DNA of 64,000 nucleotides from Chitinophaga caseinilytica (GTDB lineage Bacteria; Bacteroidota; Bacteroidia; Chitinophagales; Chitinophagaceae): NCBI RefSeq assembly GCF_038396765.1, contig NZ_CP150096.1, forward strand, positions 2,339,001 to 2,403,000, read 5' to 3'. Of this stretch, positions 43,135 to 53,008 are shown piece by piece. The notes beneath the pieces were generated by a model, which made no database searches, was not told the origin of the DNA, and saw only the letters and a program-made list of their open reading frames with translations. Made by a program: the position numbers and the translations under genes. Numbering within the stretch: position 1 is the stretch's first letter; every line of letters starts with the position of its first letter.

Positions 43135-46100
43135 ATGCATATGATGGAATCCTATACAATTGTCCGGGATTGGCTGAAAAAGTCCCCGGCAGTTCTCCTT
43201 TTACCTTTACTGGCCGTCGCACCGAGACCTGCTGAAGCCGCGCCACGGTCGTCCTTTTACCAGGACTCCATTCCCATGGCCCGAGGCCGCGTCCTGGACG
43301 CGGAAGAAAATTTTCCCCTCCCCGGCGTCACCGTGGAAAACCTCGTCAGCCGAAGGGGCACACTTTCCGATGTCAACGGTTATTATGCGCTCGCCGCCCG
43401 CAATGGCGACAGCCTCCGGTTCACCTTCCTCGGCAAACGGCCGCTGGTAGCTATTTACCGCGGACAGCCGCTGAACATCAGTCTTCGTAAACAGGAAGGC
43501 CAGCTCTCTGAAGTGGTAGTAACCGGCTTCCAGGACCTGGAAAAGCGCAAGTTCGCCGGTGCCGCCACCACGTTGAAAGCAGATGACGTGAAGATCGACG
43601 GTGTGGCAGACCTCAGCCGCATGCTCGAAGGCCGCGCCGCAGGCGTTACGATCCAGAACGTTTCCAGCACCTTCGGTTCCGCTCCCAAAATCCGGGTGCG
43701 CGGGGCCACTTCCATCAACGGCGACAACAAACCGCTGTGGGTGGTAGACGGCGTGGTGCTGGAAGATGTGGTGAATATCTCGAACGACCAGCTCTCTTCC
43801 GGCGACCCCACAACGCTTCTCGGCTCCGCCGTGGCAGGGCTCAACCCGAACGATATCGAAAGCTACGCCATCCTGAAAGACGCCGCGGCCACCGCCCTGT
43901 ACGGCGCCCGCGCCATGAACGGGGTTGTGGTGATCACGACCAAGAAAGGCCGCATCGGCAAACCCGTCGTGAATTACACCGGCAACTTCAGCACGCAGCT
44001 CGTGCCTTCTTACGGGGAATACAGTATTATGAACTCCGGCGACCAGATGTCGGTGCTGGCCGAACTGGAAAGGAAAGGCTTCCTGAACGTGGGACGCCTC
44101 AACGATGCCAACTGGGGCGTATACGGCAAAATGTACCAGGGCCTGCAAGCCGACGCCAACGGGAACTTCAAGGTGCCCAACACCGTCGAAGGCCGGCGGA
44201 ACTTCCTGAAAAGATACGCTTCCGCCAATACCGATTGGTACGACGAGCTGTTCAAGAATAACTTCCTCCAGGAGCATTCCCTCAGCATCTCCTTCGGTAC
44301 AGACCGCTCGCAGTCGTATTTCTCCACCAGTTATTATGGAGACAACGGCTGGACGATCGCCGACCGCGTGAGCCGGTACACCCTGAACTTCCGGAACAAC
44401 TATAAACTGTCTGACCGCTTTTCCGTAGGCTTCTCCACACTGGCCTCCGTTCGCCAGCAGCGCGCACCGGGGTCGCTCAAACGCAATCCGAACCCCGTGC
44501 AGGGGCAGATGGACCGCGATTTCGACATCAACCCGTTCAGCTTCGCCCTCAACGCCAGCCGTACGATGACCCCGTACGACGAAAACGGCGATCGGGAATA
44601 CTTCCAGCGGAACTACGCGCCATTCAACATCCTTACCGAACTGGAGAACAACTATCTCGACATCAACGTGGCCGACCTCCGGCTGCAGGGAGATTTCTCC
44701 TTCAAGATCACCGACGATCTGAAACTGGACTTCGTGGGTGCGCTGCGGTACGTGAAATCGTCGATGGAGCACCAGATCAAGGAAAACTCGAATATGGCCA
44801 ACGCCTATCGCGCCGCAAGCACCTCCGTTATCCGGAACAACAATAAATTCCTTTACCGCGACCCGGCCGATCCGGAAGCGGAACCGGTGGTAGTGCTGCC
44901 GTACGGTGGTTTTTATAACCGGACGGAAGACCAGATGGTCAATTACGACATCCGTCCCAGCCTGAACTACATCAAAACGATCAACGACAAGCATTCCCTG
45001 AACCTCCTGGCAGGTATGCAGGTGAAATCCACCGACCGTCAGAACGCCAACAATACCGGGTTCGGTTATCAATATGGTAACGGCGGGGTGCCGTTCGTAG
45101 ACTATCGCATCGTGAAGCAAACCCTGGAGGCGAATTTCCCGTATTATGGTATGAGCAGGGATTACGACCGCTTCGTGGCATTCTACGGCTCGGGTGGCTA
45201 TTCCTACCGCCAGAAATATAACCTGACGGCAACCGGCCGGTACGATGGTTCCAACCGCCTGGGTAGTTCGTCCCGCGCCCGCTGGCTCCCCACCTGGAGC
45301 GTGGCTGGTTCCTGGAACGCTGACGCAGAGCCGTTCATGAAAGAACTGACCTGGCTCGATTACCTGACGGTGCGCGCCTCTTACGGTCTTACGGCGAGTA
45401 TGGGCCCGGCTACCAATTCCACCATCGTGCTGCGCAATATCAATACCAACCGGCCTTACCTGAACGAAATGGAATCGGTGATCGTGCTGGCGGAACTGGA
45501 GAACGAAGACCTGACCTGGGAGAAAGCCTACACCACCAACGCAGGGATCGATTTCGGCCTGTTCAAAAATAAAGTCAACGTGAGCATCGATGCATATATG
45601 CGCCAGAGCTTCGACCTGATCAGTATCGTACGTACTTCCGGCATCGGCGGGCAGTCGCTCAAAGCGGCCAACTACGCAGATATGGACGCGAAAGGGATCG
45701 AGTTCCTCATCGGTGGACAGGTGATCAAGAAGCAGGATTGGGGTTGGAAAACGAATCTGACCTTCGGATATAACACCACGAAAATCACGCGGCTGCGCAA
45801 CCGGCCCAATATCTTCGGCCTGGTAGTGGCGGAAGGCGGGGCGAAGGAAGGGTACCCTGCGCGGGGGCTCTTCTCCATCCCATTCGCCGGCCTCGACCCG
45901 CGGACGGGCAAGCCCACTTTCAACAACGAGAAAGGCGAAGTGTCCGGAGCCGTTTACCTGCAGGATTACAACGTCGGGTTCCTGAAGTATGAAGGGCCGG
46001 TAGACCCCACCATCGCCGGCGGTTTCTCCAACACCTTTAACTACAAATCGCTATCGCTGAACATCTTCCTGACGTACCAGGCCGGCAACACGATCCGCCT

Positions 46101-46518
46101 GTACCCCGCATTCAGCGAAAACTATTCTGACCTGACGGCTACCCCGAAAGAATTCAAAGACCGCTGGGTAATGCCGGGCGACGAGAAGTATACCCGGGTG
46201 CCTTCCATCCTCGGGGCCTTCGAAAAGAGCCAGCTGATCGGGGAGTATCCGTACAATAACTACAACTATTCCACGGAGCGCGTGGCCAAAGGAGATATGA
46301 TCCGGCTGAAAACGGTGTCGCTTTCCTACCAGGTGAGCCCTTCGCTGCTGAACCGCCTCGGCCTCAACAGCGCCAGCGTCACCGCCGCTGCCATCAACCC
46401 CTGGCTCATCTATGCCGATCCGAAGCTGAGAGGCCAGGACCCGGAATTCTTTAACGCGGGCGGCGTTGCGCAGCCCGTGCAGAAACAATTTACGCTCTCC
46501 CTGAAAGTTGGGATCTAA
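43135..46518 (+). CDS. SusC/RagA-type TonB-linked outer-membrane transporter (locus D)
   Basis: A 1127-residue importer. Signal region up to about residue 37 (LLPLLAVAPRPAEA), carboxypeptidase-like domain (ARGRVLDAEENFPLPGVTVE), TonB contact LSEVVVTGFQDLEKR, plug (LSRMLEGRAAGVTIQN, IRVRGATSINGDNKPLWVVD, ALYGARAMNGVVVITTKKG) and barrel ending in FTLSLKVGI. There is no STN domain and no sigma/FecR pair. The following genes (SusD, zinc metallohydrolase, DUF4302) define a recurrent Bacteroidota import locus whose cargo may be peptide-like rather than glycan. ATG 43141 and 43144 are alternative starts. Confidence 0.94.
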   Translation: MHMMESYTIVRDWLKKSPAVLLLPLLAVAPRPAEAAPRSSFYQDSIPMARGRVLDAEENFPLPGVTVENLVSRRGTLSDVNGYYALAARNGDSLRFTFLGKRPLVAIYRGQPLNISLRKQEGQLSEVVVTGFQDLEKRKFAGAATTLKADDVKIDGVADLSRMLEGRAAGVTIQNVSSTFGSAPKIRVRGATSINGDNKPLWVVDGVVLEDVVNISNDQLSSGDPTTLLGSAVAGLNPNDIESYAILKDAAATALYGARAMNGVVVITTKKGRIGKPVVNYTGNFSTQLVPSYGEYSIMNSGDQMSVLAELERKGFLNVGRLNDANWGVYGKMYQGLQADANGNFKVPNTVEGRRNFLKRYASANTDWYDELFKNNFLQEHSLSISFGTDRSQSYFSTSYYGDNGWTIADRVSRYTLNFRNNYKLSDRFSVGFSTLASVRQQRAPGSLKRNPNPVQGQMDRDFDINPFSFALNASRTMTPYDENGDREYFQRNYAPFNILTELENNYLDINVADLRLQGDFSFKITDDLKLDFVGALRYVKSSMEHQIKENSNMANAYRAASTSVIRNNNKFLYRDPADPEAEPVVVLPYGGFYNRTEDQMVNYDIRPSLNYIKTINDKHSLNLLAGMQVKSTDRQNANNTGFGYQYGNGGVPFVDYRIVKQTLEANFPYYGMSRDYDRFVAFYGSGGYSYRQKYNLTATGRYDGSNRLGSSSRARWLPTWSVAGSWNADAEPFMKELTWLDYLTVRASYGLTASMGPATNSTIVLRNINTNRPYLNEMESVIVLAELENEDLTWEKAYTTNAGIDFGLFKNKVNVSIDAYMRQSFDLISIVRTSGIGGQSLKAANYADMDAKGIEFLIGGQVIKKQDWGWKTNLTFGYNTTKITRLRNRPNIFGLVVAEGGAKEGYPARGLFSIPFAGLDPRTGKPTFNNEKGEVSGAVYLQDYNVGFLKYEGPVDPTIAGGFSNTFNYKSLSLNIFLTYQAGNTIRLYPAFSENYSDLTATPKEFKDRWVMPGDEKYTRVPSILGAFEKSQLIGEYPYNNYNYSTERVAKGDMIRLKTVSLSYQVSPSLLNRLGLNSASVTAAAINPWLIYADPKLRGQDPEFFNAGGVAQPVQKQFTLSLKVGI

Positions 46519-46523
46519 AAGTA

Positions 46524-47987
46524 ATGACCATGCAAAAGCATTTAAAAATATACGCACTCCTCGCCCTGCTCTCCACAACAGGCTGCAAGAAGTTCCTGGA
46601 ACAGCCGCCCGATAACCGGGCGGTACTGAACACGCCGGAACAGGTGTCTCGCCTCCTCGGCACGGCTTACCCCGGCGCGAGTTACGTCGTGTTTGCCGAA
46701 CTGTCGTCAGACAATGTGACCGACAGGGGCGGTGGAAGCACGGATAACGAATTTCTCGATCCGTTTACTTTTGCGGACGTCCGCAGCGATCAGCAGGATT
46801 CACCCGAATTTTACTGGGACGCCTGCTACACCGCCATCGCTGCGGCCAACGAAGCATTGCAGGTTTGCGAAAAGGCACCGAACCCTTCGGCCTACATGGC
46901 CCAGAAAGGCGAAGCGCTCCTGTGCCGCGCCTATGCGCACTTCATGCTGGTGACTTTCTTCTCCGAGATCTACGATCCCGCTACCGCGGCTACCAAAGCC
47001 GGTATTCCGTATGTAACCGAACCGGAAAAAGAAGTAGTGAAACAATACGACCGCAAAACGGTGGCGTATGTATATGAAATGATCGAAAAAGACCTGCTGG
47101 CAGGTTTGCCGCTGATCGATGAAAAAACATATTCCGTACCCCGCTACCATTTCAACAAAGCGGCCGCCAACGCCTTCGCCGCACGGTTCTATCTCTTTAA
47201 GAAGGATTACACCAAAGTAGTGCAACACGCCAATGCCGTTTTTTCTGACGGAACGGTAGTGGATAAGCTGCGGCCCTGGAATTCCCGTTACCTGCAGTTT
47301 ACCGCGCAGGAAATGATGGTGACCTATGCCAAAGCGACCGAACCTGCCAACCTGCTGTTGTGCGAAACGGCGTCCTGGTACGCACGTGGCATCCGCAGCA
47401 GCCGGTATGGTCTGAACCGGAACCTGTTCTCTTATTACTTCAACTTCAACGTGGTAGGGGCAGACTGGTCGTTCCTGAACCAGGCCTACATCGGCAGCGG
47501 CGGTACTACCAGCGTCTTTTTCCCGAAAGTGAACGAGTACTTCGTGCGCCAGAGCGTGAACGCGGAAATCGGCTCGGGTTATGTGATGGTACCGCTTTTT
47601 ACGACGGAGGAAGTGCTCTTCAACCGCGCAGAAGCGAACGCTTATCTCAATAATACGGCCAGTGCGCTGCAAGACCTCAACGCTTACAGCAGCACGCATT
47701 TCGACAATTACAATCCGTCGGCCGATGCGCTCACCATGCCGAAAATCAAGAATTATTATGGCAACGTCTCCGACCGCGACGGCATCATCTTAACCGTACT
47801 GGATTTCAAACAGGCGGAATTCATGCAGGAAGGCATGCGCTGGTTCGACATCCTCCGGTACCGCATCCCCGTTGTGCACGAAACGATCGACGGTAAAACG
47901 TATAGTCTGACCGCCAACGATCCCCGCAGGTTGTTCCAGATACCGCAATCGGCCGGAGAATCGGGCGTTCCGCAAAATCCCCGTTAA
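46524..47987 (+). CDS. SusD/RagB-type lipoprotein (locus D)
   Basis: A 487-residue surface lipoprotein. The signal peptide ends in LLSTTGCKKFLEQPPDN (lipobox cysteine about residue 21). SusD features: EALLCRAYAHFMLVTFFSEI helix, VLFNRAEANAYLNNTASAL TPR helix and FMQEGMRWFDILRYRIPV near the C-terminus. It starts 5 bp after the SusC stop and partners it. ATG 46530 is an equally good start. Confidence 0.93.
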   Translation: MTMQKHLKIYALLALLSTTGCKKFLEQPPDNRAVLNTPEQVSRLLGTAYPGASYVVFAELSSDNVTDRGGGSTDNEFLDPFTFADVRSDQQDSPEFYWDACYTAIAAANEALQVCEKAPNPSAYMAQKGEALLCRAYAHFMLVTFFSEIYDPATAATKAGIPYVTEPEKEVVKQYDRKTVAYVYEMIEKDLLAGLPLIDEKTYSVPRYHFNKAAANAFAARFYLFKKDYTKVVQHANAVFSDGTVVDKLRPWNSRYLQFTAQEMMVTYAKATEPANLLLCETASWYARGIRSSRYGLNRNLFSYYFNFNVVGADWSFLNQAYIGSGGTTSVFFPKVNEYFVRQSVNAEIGSGYVMVPLFTTEEVLFNRAEANAYLNNTASALQDLNAYSSTHFDNYNPSADALTMPKIKNYYGNVSDRDGIILTVLDFKQAEFMQEGMRWFDILRYRIPVVHETIDGKTYSLTANDPRRLFQIPQSAGESGVPQNPR

Positions 47988-48012
47988 CCAAATCATTCAA
48001 TCCCGAACCATT

Positions 48013-48918
48013 ATGCAAATGAAGCATTTAACGATATCGCTGCTGTTGCTCGCCTTGTTCGCCGGTTGCCGTAAAGACGACGACCCGGGCAACGTTGATA
48101 ACATCCCCGGACTGGGGGGCGACGACTGGGTGAAAGGGCCCGTAGACACCTGGATCATCGACAGCATGACCACGCCCTACAACATGACCGTGAAATACAA
48201 ATGGGAACAGGGCGAACTGGACCCCACCAAGGCGCTGGTGCCCCCGCACGAAGCCAAGATCATCCCCGTGCTCAGCACCATCCGCCGCGGATGGATCAAG
48301 CCGTTCGAAGATGAAATGGGCGCCTTGTTCGTGAAACGATATACGCCCAAGTACTTCGTGCTCGTCGGCAGCTCCCAATATAATATGGACGGCACCATCA
48401 CCCTCGGTACCGCCGAAGGTGGCCGCACCATCGAACTGTACACCCTGAACGATTTCCGGGTGAACTGGATGCCGGGGTTCGTTCCGGGCGACTCCGCCAA
48501 TGTGAAACAGATGTTCCACACTATCCAGCACGAATTCGGGCATATCCTGAACCAAACGGTATCCTACTCGCCCGACTACAAGCGCATTACCGTGGGGAAA
48601 TATACCGCCAACTGGGTGAACTATACGGATAACGAAGCCCGTCGCCGCGGGTTCATCACCGCCTATTCCATGTCTGGCCCCGACGAGGATTTCGTGGAAA
48701 TCGTAGCCACGATGCTGACGGAAGGCCGTAGCGGCTTCGACCGGCTCGTCAACAACGTGACCGTGGCCGGGGGCGACGGTACCCAGCCCGCAACGGCGCG
48801 CGCACTGCTCCGCCAGAAGGAAGCCATGGTAGTGGAATATTACCGCAACAGCTGGGGCGTCAATTTCTATAACCTGCAATCCCGGACCCGCGCGGCACTG
48901 GTAGCTTTGATCAAATAA
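48013..48918 (+). CDS. Substrate import-associated zinc metallohydrolase lipoprotein
   Basis: A 301-residue lipoprotein (LFAGC, C19) with an HExxH zinc site, H173-EFG-H177 (QMFHTIQHEFGHILNQ), matching the lipoprotein family of metallohydrolases that accompany SusC/D-like pairs (TIGR04549 type, related to Peptidase_Mx1). The third ligand is probably in GPDEDFVEIVATML about 55 residues later. It likely cuts a peptide bond of the cargo at the cell surface or during import. It lies between SusD and DUF4302 genes, the order typical for this locus. Confidence 0.88.
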   Translation: MQMKHLTISLLLLALFAGCRKDDDPGNVDNIPGLGGDDWVKGPVDTWIIDSMTTPYNMTVKYKWEQGELDPTKALVPPHEAKIIPVLSTIRRGWIKPFEDEMGALFVKRYTPKYFVLVGSSQYNMDGTITLGTAEGGRTIELYTLNDFRVNWMPGFVPGDSANVKQMFHTIQHEFGHILNQTVSYSPDYKRITVGKYTANWVNYTDNEARRRGFITAYSMSGPDEDFVEIVATMLTEGRSGFDRLVNNVTVAGGDGTQPATARALLRQKEAMVVEYYRNSWGVNFYNLQSRTRAALVALIK

Positions 48919-48929
48919 AAAGAAACGTC

Positions 48930-50207
48930 ATGAAGAGAATTTTCTCCTGTATCATACTGGCCGCCGTTACGCTCGCCGCCTGCCGGAAGGAACCGGACCC
49001 GGTTTTTTCGGAAACGGCCGACCAGCGCATCAACCGCGTGCTGAACGAATACCAGGCCACTCTCGCCGCCTCGGCCAACGGCTGGAACGGCGAATTGACC
49101 ACGAAGAACAACGTTACCTACCGGTTCCACTTCAGCTTCGACAACGCCAACCATGTGAAGATGTTCTCCGATTTCGACGGCACGTCATCGTCCGTAAGAA
49201 AAGAAAGCAGCTTCCGCCTCAAAGCGTTGCAGCAGCCGTCGCTCCTGTTCGACAGCTATTCCTATATCCACATCCTTTCCGATCCGGCAGATTCGATTTC
49301 CGGCGGGCCGGAAGGCGTGGGGCTGAACGGCGATTTCGAGTTTTCGATGGATTCGGTGACGGCAGACGTCATCAAACTGACCGGCCGCCAACAGGGCGCC
49401 AAAATGACCCTGCGCAAAGCCTCCGCAGCCGACCTGGACGCCTGGCAATCCGGTAAATGGGCCGGCGGTGCGCGGATCGCGGACCTTTCGAAAAAGATCC
49501 TCAATTACTTCAAGCGCCTCACCATCAGCGGCCGGCAATACGAAGTGCGCATCGATCCCAGCTTCCATACCATCACCTTCACCTGGCGCGACGGCGGCGG
49601 AAACCCGCAGTCGCACACCACGGAATACAATTATTCCGCAGACGGATTGATCCTCACCGAGCCCCTGCAAGACGGTGCCAATACCATTTCCCGGCTGTCG
49701 GGCATGACCTGGAACGGTTCCACGCTCAACCTGAGCGTCAACGGCGCTACGGCAGGCACCATCAATGGTGCCATCGCTCCGCTGGTGATAGACGTTAACG
49801 CGGGAAGGCGCTGGTACCAGGCTTCCCAGCAAACCTACTGGCGCGGGACTTCCTTCAACATCAAAGGCGTGTGGGATACCTACGGTTTGTGGAAGCTGGA
49901 GAATTTCGCCTTCCTCATCTTCCAATACGGCTCCCAATACGATATTTTCGGTTTCGTTTTCCTCGAATCGGGCGGCCTCGCATTGAATTTCGGGATCGGT
50001 ACCGATACGCCCAATTTTACCGGTGGGAAAACCGTTTTCCCATTTCTCGGTGAGCTCGGGGATGTGCCGCCCGAAGCCATGGACGCATACGTGAAAACCG
50101 CCGTCAAATTCCTCAACCCCGACGGATGGTGGTTCATCCAGACGGGCCCGCACCAGTTCGACATGGTAGACGCAACAGACGCCACTTCGTACATGGTTTG
50201 GTATTAA
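48930..50207 (+). CDS. DUF4302 lipoprotein
   Basis: A 425-residue lipoprotein (VTLAAC, C18). The DUF4302 domain starts with FSETADQRINRVLNEYQATL and ANGWNGELTT and extends through most of the protein as beta-rich repeats (YRFHFSFDNANHVKMFSDFD, LLFDSYSYIHILSDP). The family is found almost only next to the zinc metallohydrolase lipoprotein and SusC/D pair; role unknown, perhaps ligand binding or complex assembly at the surface. It starts 11 bp after the metallohydrolase stop. Confidence 0.88.
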   Translation: MKRIFSCIILAAVTLAACRKEPDPVFSETADQRINRVLNEYQATLAASANGWNGELTTKNNVTYRFHFSFDNANHVKMFSDFDGTSSSVRKESSFRLKALQQPSLLFDSYSYIHILSDPADSISGGPEGVGLNGDFEFSMDSVTADVIKLTGRQQGAKMTLRKASAADLDAWQSGKWAGGARIADLSKKILNYFKRLTISGRQYEVRIDPSFHTITFTWRDGGGNPQSHTTEYNYSADGLILTEPLQDGANTISRLSGMTWNGSTLNLSVNGATAGTINGAIAPLVIDVNAGRRWYQASQQTYWRGTSFNIKGVWDTYGLWKLENFAFLIFQYGSQYDIFGFVFLESGGLALNFGIGTDTPNFTGGKTVFPFLGELGDVPPEAMDAYVKTAVKFLNPDGWWFIQTGPHQFDMVDATDATSYMVWY

Positions 50208-50260
50208 ACTTTGAATCGTTTAAAATCACGCAACTATTTTATAACCTAAAATCTGATTTT

Positions 50261-50875
50261 ATGAAAACGAACATGCCCCGCGTTTTATATGTCCCATTAC
50301 TTTTACTGGCGCTATTTGTGGCCGCATGCGGTAAAGACGGAGATGCTGGCCCCGCAGGCCCTGCTGGTCCTGCCGGCCCGGGTGGCGCCGCTGGCCCGGG
50401 TGGCCCCGCCGGCCCGAAAGGCGATCCCGGAACGGCCAACGTCATTTATTCAGACTGGTTGGATGTCGGGTTCCCTGAAATAGATACGAACGTGGTGGCA
50501 GTAGGCGACACCATCTTTACTTTCTTTGGTGGCATGAACGCGCCGAAGATCGACGCGGATATGCTTGCCAAAGGCGATATCAAGGTATATATCAACTTCA
50601 GGACGGCCGCTAATCCCTTGGTAATGCCTTTGCCTGTGGCGGATTTTGCGTTTTTCGGCATTTTTGTGAACATCACGCCTTTGTTTACCGTAGGAGCGGT
50701 TAACCTGGTTTCGAATATCGATGCCGGTACCGGTTTGAACGCGCAGAACGAGAAAGTCTGGCAATACCGGTATATCCTCATCCCCGGTGGCGTTGCGGCG
50801 CGGAAAGCAGCTGGTGCGGACGTGGACTGGAACAATTACAAATCCGTGCAGAAGTACCTCAACCTGAAAGACTAA
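50261..50875 (+). CDS. Collagen-like lipoprotein
   Basis: A 204-residue lipoprotein (LFVAAC, C23). Directly after the anchor, about ten Gly-X-Y triplets (GDAGPAGPAGPAGPGG and on to about residue 58, ending GPKGDPG) form a short collagen-like stalk that would trimerise. The remaining ~145 residues are a beta-rich globular head (DWLDVGFPEIDTNVV, VYINFRTAANPLVMPL, VWQYRYILIPGGVAAR) with no recognised domain. A collagen stalk between lipid anchor and head suggests a trimeric surface protein. It is last in the locus D operon, 53 bp after DUF4302. Confidence 0.85.
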   Translation: MKTNMPRVLYVPLLLLALFVAACGKDGDAGPAGPAGPAGPGGAAGPGGPAGPKGDPGTANVIYSDWLDVGFPEIDTNVVAVGDTIFTFFGGMNAPKIDADMLAKGDIKVYINFRTAANPLVMPLPVADFAFFGIFVNITPLFTVGAVNLVSNIDAGTGLNAQNEKVWQYRYILIPGGVAARKAAGADVDWNNYKSVQKYLNLKD

Positions 50876-50895
50876 CCTTCGCCCGAATACAAATG

Positions 50896-50935
50896 GAAAC
50901 GGCTGGTGCGTTGTGCATCAGCCGTTTTTTATTTT
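50896..50935 (+). terminator. Terminator of locus D
   Basis: AAACGGCTGGTGC (50897-50909) pairs with GCATCAGCCGTTT after a 5-base loop, with one mismatch, followed by TTTTATTTTT. The A-rich left flank could also serve the minus-strand UbiD gene. Confidence 0.8.
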
Positions 50936-50950
50936 TGGTGGGATGGGTGA

Positions 50951-52788
50951 TCAGATAATGCCGTGCAGCACGCCGCCTTTCTTCCCCAGCTCGTCCACTT
51001 TCGCTTCCACGGCAGCGTCTTTAATGAGCGGTGGTGCGTGATGCGGCTTGATGCGCGCGTCGATGATAAGCGGGCCGGTGCATCCCCAGTGCTTGTGCCG
51101 GATGAAGCTGTTGATGCCGTGCATGTCGTGGGATGGATTGCTCCGCGTGAACGTTACCCACACGAAGTTGTTGATATTCTCCGCCGTAAAGCCCGCATCG
51201 TCGCACAGCACGATCAGCGGAAGGCCGTCCAGCTGCCGGTTTTTGAGATGTTCATCGAGCAGGGCGATTTGTTTCGCCGTTTCATGCTCGTCGGTAAAAG
51301 CGGGAGCTTCCACCGCCAGCACGCCGGGCAAAGCCATTTTGAACTGTGCGAAAGGGCGCGGCAGTTCGAACCCTGTGGGCAGTTCGCGCCAGAGCTCCCT
51401 GCGTTTTTCGCCCGCCGCGGCAATGGCTACCTTGCTGCCGGCATTGAGATCGCTGCCGGTATAATCGAGCGTATCGATAGTGGTGTTGGTATAAAAATGC
51501 AGGTCGCGCGCGGGATCGATGCGCTCCAGCATATGCAGGAGGAACTTTTCGATGTCGTGCGTGTGCAGCTGCGGATCGTCTTCCTTCGCGCAAATGAACA
51601 GGAACTTGGCCAGGCTCAGCTGATTGCTGCCCAGGATGTGGTTGGCGATGGTAAGGATTTCCTGGGGCTTGCGTTCCTTTAGGTACGGCGTATACCGCTC
51701 GCTGCCGATGGCGAACAACAGCGGATGTACGCCCGCCGCGTCTACAGCATGGATTTCATGAACGCCGGGAATCTCTTTCGGAATGGCATTGCCCGTGATC
51801 TCGTGGATCAGCGCGCCGAAGCTGGTATCTTCCTGCGGAGGGCGCCCTACTACGGTGAACGACCAAACCGGGTTTTTCCGGTGATATACGCGGCTCACTT
51901 TCATGAGCGGGAAAGGATGGGTAAGGCTGTAGTAACCGAGGTGGTCGCCGAAAGGCCCTTCAGGCTTGTTCTCCAGCGGCATCACCGTTCCCGTGATAAC
52001 AAAGTCCGCGTCGGCCGAAATGCAATAGCCTTCATCGTCGTAGAAATACCGGAAACGGCGGTTTCCCAGCGCGCCGGCGAATGTCATTTCCGACAAACCC
52101 TCGGGCAGCGGCATCACGGCGGAAAGGGGTGAGACGGTGGCCCGCCCACGAAAATGCTCACTTTCAGCGGTTGCCCTTTCGCGTTAGCCTTAGCCTGGTG
52201 GATCCCGATGCCGCGGTGCAACTGGTAATGCAACCCGATCTCCTTGTCCTGGATATATTCATTCCCGCCCATCTGGATGCGGTACATGCCGAGGTTGGCG
52301 CCCATAATGCCGGGCTTGTCGGCGTCTTCGGTATACACTTGCGGCATGGTCACGAAGGGCCCGCCGTCCATCGGCCAGTTCACGATCTGCGGCAATTCGC
52401 CGATGGTGGTGCGGCCGAAGTTGATGGGCGCGCGGCTACCGGTTTTCATGGGCAGCGCGGAAAGCGCCGTGGCGGCTACGTTCAGGTATCTGAAAGGATG
52501 CTTGATGGCTTTGACGGGGTCTCCCTTGATGTCTACCAGCGTTTTGATTTTTTCCAGCGTGTCGCGGAACATGAACTTCGACCGGTCGAGGGTACCGAAC
52601 AGGTTGGATACCGCGGGGAATTTGCTGCCTTTGATGTTCTCGAACAGCAATGCCGGCCCCTGGTGCTCATATACCCGCAGGTGGATGGCGGCCATTTCGA
52701 GGTAAGGGTCCACTTCCTGTTTGATGCGCACGAGGTGCCCGTGCTTTTCCAGGTCCGTAATACAGTCTTGTAAACTTTTATATCCCAT
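50951..52788 (-). pseudogene. UbiD-family decarboxylase, frameshifted near 52126-52129
   Basis: Two adjacent frames together make a ~613-residue UbiD-type prenyl-FMN decarboxylase. The first (ATG 52788) gives the N-terminal ~220 residues (MGYKSLQDCITDLEKHGHLV, MGANLGMYRIQMGGNEYIQD, VSIFVGGPPSH). The second continues with VMPLPEGLSEMTFAGALGNR to the C-terminus. The junction is a run of four G (four C on the coding strand); one more base restores PPSHPLSAVMPLPEG, the normal family sequence. The two parts are otherwise full length, so this is a very young mutation or a sequencing error. UbiD enzymes decarboxylate aromatic acids in quinone synthesis; here no pathway partner is adjacent. Confidence 0.85.
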
Positions 52789-52899
52789 GGGTAATTGCCG
52801 GTAATGTTGAATCCCGCCAAAATTAAACAAGTTTGGGGAGAATCGGGCCGGCGGTCAGGACAGGGCAGGACAGTTCTGACGGCGAAATTCCTTTTCATT

Positions 52900-52932
52900 G
52901 TTGGGATTTTCCCCGGGGCATGCCTACTTTTG
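52900..52932 (+). promoter_or_regulatory. Promoter of the GH43-GH78-esterase operon
   Basis: GTTG/TTGG (52900-52904), about 20 bp, then TACTTTTG (52925-52932), a full TAnnTTTG match. The start site is about 70 nt before ATG 53009. It serves the three-gene unit ending at 57588. Confidence 0.5.
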
Positions 52933-53008
52933 AAAGAAGCTCGTTGCCCGGAACGAACGTTATGAAGAAAATCCCGTCGAACATCGATCAGCCATAAATC
53001 AGAAAACC

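Noticed and set aside
42767..43246. 159-codon minus-strand frame before locus D
   Set aside because: Overlaps the SusC start, has no recognisable domain or start signal; more likely chance in the leader region.
43207..45120. 637-codon open frame antisense to the locus D SusC gene
   Set aside because: Shadow of SusC; no homology-like motif and wrong codon pattern.
50340..50440. GC-rich tandem repeat
   Set aside because: It is the coding sequence of the Gly-X-Y collagen-like stalk, not an independent DNA repeat or CRISPR array.
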